Source of the DNA: Dromaius novaehollandiae | Lineage: Eukaryota; Chordata; Aves; Casuariiformes; Dromaiidae | Assembly (NCBI RefSeq): GCF_036370855.1 | Contig: NC_088112.1 | Span: forward strand, 13,074,469-13,138,468 | Length of the DNA: 64,000 nt | Direction of reading: 5' to 3' | Part shown: piece after piece, positions 39,175-58,200 of the stretch | Position numbering within the stretch: position 1 is the first letter of the stretch | How the letters are laid out: each line of letters begins with the position of its first letter | The notes under the pieces: model-generated | What the model saw: only the letters and a program-made list of their open reading frames with translations | Databases searched by the model: none | What the model was told of the DNA's origin: nothing | Program-made: the position numbers and the translations under genes

Positions 39175-41580
39175 CGGCCGGGGCCGGCTTTCTCCTCCCA
39201 CCAGCCCGAAATCCGCCCCTACAGCCCCCTGCCCGGGGAGGGACGCCGGCGTCTCCTCCTCCTCCTCCTCCCCCCCCCCGGGGCAGCCCCGCGCAGGAGG
39301 GGATGCGCCCCGGGAGCGAGCCCGGCTCTGCCCGGCGAGGCGGCGCTGGGCCCCCGCAGCGGGGCGGGGGGATGCCGGTGCCCCGCTGCCTTTGCTGGCC
39401 AGCGCAGGAATGAACCCCTCCGCCTCGGAGCGAGCAAGGAGGGGAGACGAGCAGGCAAATTGCTGCTGAGAGGTTCCCGCAGGAGCTGTGCTGTTTTTAT
39501 ACACATTCATACATACATTTTTAATCCCATCAAACCCTTCATGCCTGAACCCGTGTTTCCAGAGGCATCCTCAGTCCCGTGTCTCCCGGGAAGCGCATTG
39601 TCACTGACTGCCGAGGGGATGCAGGCTGAGCTGCTGAAGGGATGCAGGCTGAGGTGCGTACCTGCCGGACCGGTAGCGGATAAACAGGAAGAAGCAAAAT
39701 GGAGATGTTCTCTGTCCCTCTGCCCTTAGGGAGGACAGAGGGGCTGGGGCAGGGGAAGGGCTCTGGGGCACCCATAGCCCCTGCACTGCCCTTCAGGGTG
39801 ACCACTCACCCCTGAATGCTCCCGGAGGAGCATCCCTTTCTCATCCTGCATCCTTCAGGGTTGTTCCCTGCAGTCCATGCATTGTTTTTTGCTAGTCCTC
39901 TGCTCTTCAGGGGGATAAGCATGTCTCCAAGTGTTGCCAGGCTCAGAGACACCGCAGTCCAGGGTCACCTGTGTGAAAGGTCCTGGTAGGCCCCCGCAGC
40001 ATCACTCCAGGGACAGAGCATAAAAGGATTAGCACTGCTTCCACTAAGGAGAGTTCCCCCCTAAAGGCAGCCGGCAGCAGTTCCTTGCTGCTGGATTAGA
40101 CACCTTGTCTCAGGGTCGGCACCCACAGAAGAGGGCAGAAGTTAGCGGCCATGCCAAGGTTGCCAGCTGCAAGCCCCTGACCTCCGTGTTGGTGTAGGTG
40201 CTCTGATGGCCTTGAACATGCTATGCCCGTGCAAGGCAGCTCCCCTCCTTCACTTCAGATTATTTCTCCCAAGACTGCCAGCCAGCTCCAGCTGCAGATG
40301 CACCAGCAAGGGAGCAAGGGGGCTGCACAGGCATGTGAAGAGCGATCATTGTGGGGTTGGCCCAGAATGGCAAGCAAAGTCATTGCCTCTTTGTCATACT
40401 CTTCAGACAGCTATTGATTTGCATTACCTATAAAACCTTCCCATTCATCTCTGCACTGAAAGTGCTTGTGTAGGAGAACAACCAGAGAACCAGCGCTATG
40501 TTTCTGAGTGTATCAGTAAGTCAGGCTCATAGGAAATTAATGTTCCATTTAGAATAAATGTTTGGTAGACAGTAGTAATGATTTTGGGTGTTGTCCAGAG
40601 GTTTATATATGCTACTGATATCACTGGAAAAGCCTTCAGTGAAAGAGCTCAGACTCTTGCTGCTGCGCCCAAAGGAAACGTGACTGTTTCCATTTGCAGA
40701 TGCCATCCTGGCTTGTGACTTTTGTGTCTGTCCCCTCCCCGCCAGCTAGCATATGCCATTCTCAGCACTTCACATGTTGTGCTGAGAAACCTTTGTGATC
40801 TTGCCACATTCAGCTTATTCATGATATCACCATGGCAGAAGGAAGTTAGGGCATCTTGGAGAGACCTAGAAGGAATCATCAGGGTGAACTGGCTATAAAT
40901 GACCTGACCCACAAACAGGTCAAGGATTTTTGCTCTGGGAAATAACACTGATTTAGTTGTGTGAAGAAAATCCAGGGTCCAAATTTCAGCTCTTTGCTAG
41001 GCATGTAGAACATCTTGAATGGAAGTCTTGAGTCTTCTGTGGAGAATTCTCCCATTTATAGCTGTAAATGAGTGCCTCCCATTTAGCTACCTGTAATATA
41101 GAAGAAAACAATGGCACTATTGCAGATACTTTTATAAAAACTAAAAAATATGTGCCAAATTTAGACAATTATTCTGCTTTCTTCTCTGCTTAAAGCTTCT
41201 GTCTACACAAAGAAAGAAGCAAAAAGAGTACTTTGAGGAGGAACAAAGATGTTTGCCCTGAAAGAATGTCAGTCTTCCCAGTACAGCAAACCTTCACAGG
41301 GGCTGCTCCACATATTACTCTGTCAGAAGACCAGATCAAAAAAGCATATAGTAAGATAAAAGGAGCCTCAAATCACTGTACTATTTAGGCCCAAAACTAG
41401 CTGCTTGTGATTTTTATCATTTAAAAAATAAAACACATTCAATAATCACATTTGTTATACAGCAGTACTTTTATCATTGGATTTTGGTAATATGAGAATC
41501 AATGTCTAAATTTACAATCACCAGAAAATCCCTCTATAAAAATATAATCACAGGCTGTGCAGTTGTTATATATAGGTTTT

Positions 41581-41602
41581 TATATATATATATATGATAT
41601 AT
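41581..41602. repeat. (TA)n microsatellite
   Basis: A TA dinucleotide run with one interruption near its end. Confidence 0.9.
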
Positions 41603-44565
41603 CACTTACACTGCTCAGACATTGTTGCATGGAAAGATTCAGGGTATTTTAGCCTTATTAACAGTGCTCATATGCTGTAATGCTACCTGCCTCTGGCAAA
41701 GGATGAGTCAGATCCTGCCCTGTGCCATGTCTTCAAAAAGCTCTTACTGAAGTCAATAGGATACTTGTCTAAATCACAGAGCAAGGTCAGGCTTTAACTT
41801 ATCTAGGAATTACATAGGCTCAGACTCATTTCCTCCAGGATCCTAATTGCTTGATTAAAACTCCCAGCTGGGAAGATGGAAATCTGTGCTCTGTTCCCTT
41901 ATCTGCTGCTTAGCGTGTGATGAAGACAAGGATATACTGCTCAGCTGCAGCTTCTGTGCAGCACACACATCAAGGCTAGGTGCATGCAGTTGTTAACAAG
42001 TTTTGAAAATTAGGTGTTTCAGTTTCCCCGGTGCAAAGCTGATGAGAATGCTTATGCAGTTGGGTTTCTGCACTTACTTCACACAGAGTTTGCAAGGTGA
42101 TTTAACACTACTGTCGCTGGCTGGAAAGCAAAAGGTGATGATTCTCCCGTTATATTCATAGTAAATTAGGAGTTACCCACCTAGAAGGCAACAGATAGAC
42201 CTACTACAGAGGAGAATGCCTGTTAAAGAAATAGATTTCTTCAGAGAATGACTGGGACATGTATCAGACTAAAAGCTCAGTAATATTTCATTGGAACTCT
42301 CTGTTCAGAAATAGGAAAGGCTGTTGAATGAACTGCTGTTAAAAACCTCCTGCTGACTCTGGAGAAAATGTTATCAAAAATCAAAGTCTCAGAAAAAGAA
42401 GGTAGAAGAATTATTTTTTTTTTTTGTCCTGCCTAACCTCTGCATTTCAGACACTTGCACTGATGAAAGAAATTTTGTATCCTTGGCTAACTTGAATGAT
42501 ACGTGAAATCTTCCATTTTTGAACATTTGTCTCCTTTAGATCACTTGAAATGATCAAAGGAGGAAGGCTGTGAATCTGTGAAGAGAACTGGCGATTTAAC
42601 AGCGAACTTCATTATTTTGAGTTTTAACAGCTGAGAACAGCTTCAGCTGACCCCAAGTCTTCTGCTTAGCTTTGGTTTTCCACCATCTCTGTAGAATAGT
42701 GGGAATACTTGGAAGAGCCCTAGAGCAGCTGTCCTGCCAAACAGGGAGAAGTGCTGTAAGACGATCAGGTACCAGACACAGGCTAGTCCCGATGTGCCGC
42801 TGGTGAAATAATATCAAAGCACGCTCCAGTTAAAGTGTGTGACAGTGCTGTGACTTTTCCTTCACTCCTGCTACAGAAAAGCAAACCTAATGGCACAAGC
42901 TTGTGTATACTCAAATGTTGCATCTTTTTAACTGTATGTGTATATTTAAAGTACCATAGCTCTCTCCACATTTAGTACAAGCTATTCCCATACCATAGTG
43001 ATTATACTGAAGTAATTTATTTGCCTAAGAGAAGGGAAACAGGTATGATGGCGCAAGTTTTAATAACAAGCAATCCGTAAAACTCTCCAGTAGCCTTGTA
43101 GAAGAAAATGTTCTCTGCAAAAGGGTAGCCACAGGAAGCATGGGAAGCACTGGTGAATGTCTTCAGACTTTTTCAGAAGCAGGAGGAAAACAAACTTTAT
43201 CTGGAAAACCTGCGTCTGTTTTGTTTTTAAAGTTGAGAAGTATGAGAAGTGATTTTTACTTTAGAGTAAGGTAAACAGCAGAGAAAGAAGAAATATTTAT
43301 TTTCTTCTATAGAAGAGTAGAATATGTCTCTCTCACCTGTCAAATACCCTCAGCCCTGCCCTGAAGCAGGATGGCAGGAGGGCATACACTGAACACGGGA
43401 CTGGCCCTGCCTACAACCCCATTTATACACTGCAACAGGAGAAATAACAGCATAGACACTGGGCATTTCAGGAATCTGCATTTGGGAGATAAGTTCTCCT
43501 GTGGGCTGGAAATGACCTAGGAAAAGGAGTCAAAAAGCCTCCTGTGTTGCAAGAGATGTCCACCCATGCTGGACTGCCAGAGCATGCTGAGGAATGCCTC
43601 AGAGGAAGCTAGGTTTGGATCAGGTGTTTCTATAAATTTAACTCCTATTTCTCTGCTCTGAGTGAACATGACAGAAAGGTCTTTAAAAGGACTGGGCTGA
43701 GGGTCACAATAAGCTCACAGTACAATGGAGCAGCTCTCAGGAACCTCCCTTCAAACAGTGGCAAACACCTCCACATAGGAGGATATAAATTTGAATTACC
43801 CTTGGAAAGCAACTGCTCTAGATTCTGGTGTATGGCAATATGTCTTATATTCAACCCCTACAGTACAAAAAGGAAAATGGGAGAAAAAGTTAGATCTAGA
43901 GAACAATCCCCCAAACAGCTGTTTTATACCCTGAAACATACTTGTGTAGGAATTAGTACATTTGCCCACATGCATTCCTGCAGGCCAGATCAGCTTGCAG
44001 TGAGAAGATAATTTAGGAACGGGCATTTTCTACTATTTATAAGACTTTCCTCTTAATGTTTCATCTGCACTGCAGATGCAGTGGAGCTGGGGCCTGTTAG
44101 CAGCAGTTGCAGTGTATAGTATAGACAGTTTACCTTTGATTTTAATTGTGTTTTTTAACTGCAAAATGCAGCAGTTCTCAAATGAGAGGTTTTGATCTTA
44201 AAGGAGAATTGTATATTTGGAAAATGGGGTTATGAGCCCACAGAAGCAGAAAATCTTAAAAAATGTTGATATAAGCCTAACAAAGTGCAAAGAACCCAGA
44301 GGATATCTACCCCATTTACACTTAGGACTATTTTTTGAGGTATGTGGAAATTGTGTTTGTGTCTGTCATTATCAATAATGCTGTCTAAATGGATGGATAC
44401 AGAGGGCCCAGGCCTCGAGTTTGACAGGACACTCAAGATACACCAGATCCAGTGTGATAACCTGTAAAATACAGGGTGTCCTATATGAGATGGTCAAACT
44501 TTACGTCCCCCATTAAAAGCAGAGGATACAGCTTTTCCCATATTTCTGCAGTAACTGGATTTGTG

Positions 44566-44587
44566 CACACACACACACACACACACA
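44566..44587. repeat. (CA)11 microsatellite
   Basis: Perfect CA run followed by a TG-rich stretch (ctctgtgtgtgtctgtatg). Confidence 0.95.
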
Positions 44588-45731
44588 ACTATATCTCTCT
44601 GTGTGTGTCTGTATGTATTAGTAGCCCAAATTCTCTGAAAAAGTAACTTTAGCTAGTCACTTTAGGCATGTGCAGCTGAGCTGTGCATGCCTGGTAAGTC
44701 CATAAGTTATTTGAATTAGGATTTACATGTTCCCACTCAGCTCAGTGTCCATGGCTTAAAATGAAACACTAGGGGTAAGTACATTGTTCAGGTGATTTTA
44801 TTAAATAGAACAACAGCAGAACAATAGGATTCCCAAAAAGAAATGACATTCCCTCCCCCCAAACAGAAAAAAAGTTTAGTAACATTAATTGCTAATTTTG
44901 GCCAAAAAAAAATTTGAATTTCCTTAGTGTTTGAGTTCAGCATAGATACTCTCCCCTTTTAACCACCTTCAGTATTCTCTAGAGAATTCAATATTAACTA
45001 CGCTCAGGGATCAAGTCACAGTCCACTAGTGTAAGTCACAGAGCCAGATTCCATCAATTTTCCTCCCTCTGGGTCCTACCATACCTTCTGGACAATCCCA
45101 CTCTCGTTAATGGAACTAGTTGCAGAATAAAATATTATGGAAATTGACCTAAACTTTCAGTGCATTACATAACATGTGTACCACAAATGTAGCCTACGAT
45201 AAAAAATTAACTACATTAAGCTTAAAACTGTTCACAGTATCAAAGGAAAAATATAAAACATTGGAGAATCCCTCTTGACTTCACTCTCAAGACCTCACAG
45301 TATTTTACTGCAGCAAGAATTACATTTTAGTCATAAACCAGAATTATTTCACTTGCTAAAATTCCTAAAGTAAAACCTACAAAATTCATGCAAATTCCAT
45401 CAAAATGTTTTCTATGAACAAAGAAAGGCAATATCCTGATTCAGAAGAGCATTAAAAGGATGTGCTTAAACACATCTCTCCTCAGGAAAGCACATTATCA
45501 CATACTTAGAACTGAGTACCTCTACAAGTGCTTTCCTGAGCCAGAACCCAAACAATGCCCTGATGAAGCAGGTGAAACTCCAGGGGCTTTGGGACCTCCC
45601 CAGGTCTGCATTTGATCTCTCAAAATACAAACAGATCATCAGAGTTTTCAAAATGACCTGCATAGGTCACTCAAGCTACATGGATTTCCCCTTGAACACA
45701 CCGACTGAAAAGATGGTGTTGGAGGAAAACG

Positions 45732-45737
45732 TTTATT
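45732..45737 (-). terminator. SOX30: SOX30 candidate polyadenylation signal
   Basis: AATAAA on the minus strand, about 45 bases past the SOX30 stop codon. This would give a very short 3' UTR; later AATAAA sites may also be used. Confidence 0.5.
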
Positions 45738-45781
45738 TCACATTCTGTAATATTTCTGTGGATTATCATTTGTTTTAAAAA

Positions 45782-54506
<8,725 letters not shown>

Positions 54507-54586
54507 GACGCCACGGCCGTTTGCCGCCTGCGGTTGGTGCGCAAACGCTCGCAACGCCCTCCCGCGCCCGCCGCCCGCGCCGTCCA

Positions 54587-54623
54587 CCAATGGCCGCGAG
54601 ACGCCCGCGCCGCGCGCACCAAT
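54587..54623. promoter_or_regulatory. Pair of CCAAT boxes upstream of SOX30
   Basis: CCAAT on the plus strand at 54587-54591 and 54619-54623, both in the context accaatggg/c, which suits NF-Y. They are read as ATTGG in the direction of SOX30 and lie about 80 and 115 bases upstream of its start codon. The 32-bp spacing is typical of paired NF-Y sites. Confidence 0.6.
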
Positions 54624-54664
54624 GGGCGCGCGCACCGCCCCCCCGCCTCGCGCCTCACAATGCG

Positions 54665-54678
54665 GTTGCCGTGGAGAT
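54665..54678 (+). promoter_or_regulatory. X-box-like motif (RFX), partial match
   Basis: GTTGCCGTGGAGAT matches the RFX consensus GTTNCCATGGNAAC in its first half and poorly in its second. It lies between SOX30 and THG1L. Confidence 0.4.
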
Positions 54679-55110
54679 CGTTGGCGCGGCGCCGGGCGCT
54701 CCTGCCCTCAGCCCGCTCCCCCGCACTGCCCGCCGGCCCGCTGCGGCGCCGGGCGCCTCGCCCCGACCCTGCGCCCACCACCCCAAATCGGGGCCCGCCG
54801 CGGCCATCCCCTCCCCGCTGCCGGCATGGCAGCCCCAGCGCAGGTGGGGGCAGACCCTCAGGGCTGCGGGCCCCTCCTGCCTACGCCCTCTCCGTCAACA
54901 ACGCGCGTCACCGGCGCCGCACAGCGCCTCTTGCTTCGCGGGGCGGAGACCTGGCGGCCCCCGGTGCCCGCGGCGCCGAGCCCTGCCTGAGCACAGCGGC
55001 CCCACTGACTGGAGGACCCTCGGAGTCATAGAGAGGTCCGCCTCCTGGCCCAGAAGGGCTCCCTGCTATACCCTCGGAGGTCTCCTGGTGCTTCCGCTTC
55101 CGGTCCGGTC

Positions 55111-55298
55111 ATGCTGCGAGGCTGGCGGGCCGCAGCGGCCATCTGTGCTGCGGGCGGGAGGTGCGTGAGGTGTCTGTGCGGCCGCCGCCTCCCCATGGCG
55201 AAGAGCAAGTTCGAGTACGTGCGGGACTTCGAGACAGACGACGCGTGCCTGCCCAACTGCTGGATAGTGGTCCGGCTAGACGGCCGCAACTTCCACCG
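55111..55298 (+). CDS. THG1L: THG1L coding exon 1
   Basis: ATG at 55111; a second in-frame ATG at 55195 aligns with the usual Thg1 start. The exon ends at RLDGRNFHR, with the Arg codon split by donor gtaggg. Confidence 0.93.
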
Positions 55299-58200
55299 GT
55301 AGGGGCTGGGCGGGCAGCCAATGGCCGTGGTGCTTATAGCAGCGTGGTTGCCATGGCGACGCCTCAGCCAGAGGGAGGGGGAGGAAAAGGGGGCTCGGGT
55401 GCGTGTTGGGGGGGGGGGAGAGGGTGTCCTAACGGGTCCGGGAGGTGCAGACACGGCCCCGGGGTGCTGGACTTGGGCTTGGACGGCCTCCCCGGCGTGC
55501 TGCCATGGTGTGCGGGATGCTGGGTCCCAGGGTGCAGTGCAGAGCGCGGTGCTGGGCCCCAGGGTTAGCTTGTCACCCCGGGGTGTGGAGGTAGTGCATA
55601 GAGGGGTGCTGGGCCCCAGGGTGCGGTGCAGAGTGGGGAGCTGGATTCCGAGGTTAGCCTGGCACCCTGGGGTGTGGAGGTAGTGCACGTAGGGGTGCTG
55701 GGCCTCAGCATGCGGTGCACAGTGGGGTGCTGGCTCCAGGGCAAAGAGCATGGATCCCTGACGTCCTGAGTGATTTCATGCGATTGGCCATGGATTCCTG
55801 AAGCGAGGCTGTTCCTTGCTTGAGCTGTGTGAATTCTGCATGGGCAGTGGTTAGCCCCCAGAAATCCTTTCACTCAGTTTCTCCAGACTATCTCATTACT
55901 ATTGGTATTTGCCTTTATGGGCTACATACAGCTTAAGAACTATGGCTTTTATGGGGTTAAAGGGCAGTGGTATAACAGTGGCTTGGATGGGTTGAGGGAA
56001 GAACTGCAACTGGTACACAGGAATATTTATTTGTGTATGGAGTCAATATCTCTGTGATATTCAGCTTTCTTCAGGATAAATGGGTCTTGGTTCTGTAGCG
56101 TGGCAGATGGTACATATTCTTGCTGGGGTTTTGATCTCTGAAAGTTGCTCTTCCAGATGGTCGTTTGGTGAAGTCTGGTTCTGGTTCTTGAATTCTGGCA
56201 ATTGACTGAAATGTTGCCTTTGTTGGACGGTATAAAAGGCATCATAGTGCAAAGCGAGGTTGCAGAAAATGTTGTCATCCTCTTATTCCAAGTAAAACAG
56301 GGAAAACAGTTGTTTTGAAGGACTACTATATAGTTAGGATAAGATACTGATGGGAAAGAGAATGGGTTATCTGGGATGTATAAGCACAGTTCGTTGTTAC
56401 TGTTGTTTATACCTGGAGGGAATTTTCTGTCAGTATTGACAGAATACTGAAAATACTCAATATTCATGGGAAGTAAATGTGATGAAAATTAATGGGTTAG
56501 CATTTTTGAGTTGCTTTTTAAAGGATTCTTATTCAACCATTTTTGCTTTGAAGGTTTGCTGAGCAACATGAGTTCAAAAAGCCAAATGATGACCGTGCTC
56601 TTCATCTGATGACGAAGTGTGCCCAGACAGTGATGCAAGAATTGGAGGATATTGCTATTGCTTATGGACAAAGCGATGAATACAGTTTTGTTTTCAGAAA
56701 GAAGAGCAGATGGTTTAAAAGACGAGCCAGGTAACGGCTGCTTCAATATTAAGAAGTGTATTCACTTTTAATACCTCTCTCTAAACTTGGAATTTGTTGT
56801 TCTTCCTTAGATTTGCCTTTATCTCTATGCAGAGGCTATGAGTAGGTCTGTATGTGGGTGTATACACTGCAAATTAGCTCTGAAGTTCTTCATGTGAGCT
56901 CTTTGTGTGTGATCTTTCTGGAATATATGTTCAGTGATATAGGGTTTTTAAAAAGTTTTGATTGAATATAGCTTCTTTTAACAAAATGGTTCCCTTTCCA
57001 AACTCTCTTAACATGATTCTCAGTACTTCTTGCTCTTCAGAAGACTCTATGCTATTGCTGATCTGTGGACCATTATTTAAGAAATTCTGCCTTCTCCCAA
57101 AATTACTGCTATTGATAGCCCAGATAATCACAGTATAATTGTATTGATGTATTGCTTTCTTTTTCTTTTTGCTTTGTGTTTGCAAGTAAGTTCATGACTC
57201 ATGTGGTCTCCCAGTTTGCCTCAAGTTATGTTTTCTATTGGAAAGATTACTTTAAGGACCAGGAACTTCTGTATCCACCGGGATTTGATGGACGAATTGT
57301 GTTGTATCCCAGCAACCAAAATTTAAAGGACTACCTCAGTTGGAGACAAGCAGATTGTAAGCATTTTTTAAAAAAACAGATACTTGTACAGTTGAGTTCT
57401 TCTTTCTGAATACAGATGCCCTTACTGCAAGTGTATGCACATATGTTATCAGTGAAAGAACAGCAGGTAGGGGAAAACATAGGTTTAAATAAACTATTAA
57501 ATTTGTGCTGGGATTTGTATGGATGCAAAAATGTAGGCTAAAGTTCTGAGACTTCAGATTATTTTATATTCATTACGTGCTGAGGCTGAATTTGACACTG
57601 GAAATACTAGAATTATTAATAGAATTCATTTGTTATTGTTTAGGTTGTCATGTTTAATCAAGATAATCTTCTTTAAGCAAGGGATGTGAATGTTTGAATA
57701 CAGCTTCACTGTGTAGCAAAATCACAGCAGTCAAGAGCACTGTATATTCCATACTGTTGGGCTTCATTTCTAGACTTTTGTTAATATCTAGTCCTTGCTG
57801 GTCAAATGAAGATAACTCCTTATTCATGAACACCCTTCTCTCTCTGTTCTCCCTCTCCTACTAGTGAAGTATCATGACGTCAATCTTCTAGTCATTCTTA
57901 TAATATACAGTACCTTAAAAATGGATCAAAAAGATTGTAACTTCTGCAGATATTGATATTATTAATGACCTTTTATTACTGAATGTTTCCTCTATGTGAC
58001 TCTGGCAATAAAGTTGTTTTTTTCTGAGTAGTCAGATTTGGTAAATACTCTCCCTCTTTTTTTGTAGGCCACATTAATAACCTGTATAATACAGTGTTTT
58101 GGATGCTTGTACAACGAAGTGGTTTGACACCAGTACAAGCACAGGATAGACTTCAGGTAAGAATCTTTTGAGGTCATGTTGTTCTAGGTACAGACAGAAT

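Larger units (their letters stand above)
38740..39440. promoter_or_regulatory. CpG island over the ADAM19 promoter and exon 1
   Basis: Very GC- and CpG-rich stretch spanning exons 1 and 2 and the upstream flank of ADAM19, in contrast to AT-richer DNA on both sides. Long overlapping open frames on both strands here (for example 38677-39729 on the plus strand) are a by-product of few stop codons. Confidence 0.85.
39441..45781. other. ADAM19-SOX30 intergenic region
   Basis: About 6.3 kb without recognisable coding exons. It has a doubled gggatgcaggctgag at about 39616-39655, a TA-rich microsatellite at 41581-41602 and (CA)11 at 44566-44587. In human, NIPAL4 lies in this interval; none of the open frames here shows the long hydrophobic helices of a NIPA magnesium transporter. 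Confidence 0.65.

Noticed and set aside
38677-39729. Plus-strand open frame of 350 codons
   Set aside because: It runs antisense to ADAM19 exons 1 and 2 through a CpG island, with no homology and skewed Pro/Arg/Ser composition. It remains possible that a noncoding divergent transcript exists here.
56027-56467. Minus-strand open frame of 146 codons in THG1L intron 1
   Set aside because: Low-complexity, Asn/Ser/Thr-rich translation antisense to an intron, without homology or splice support.
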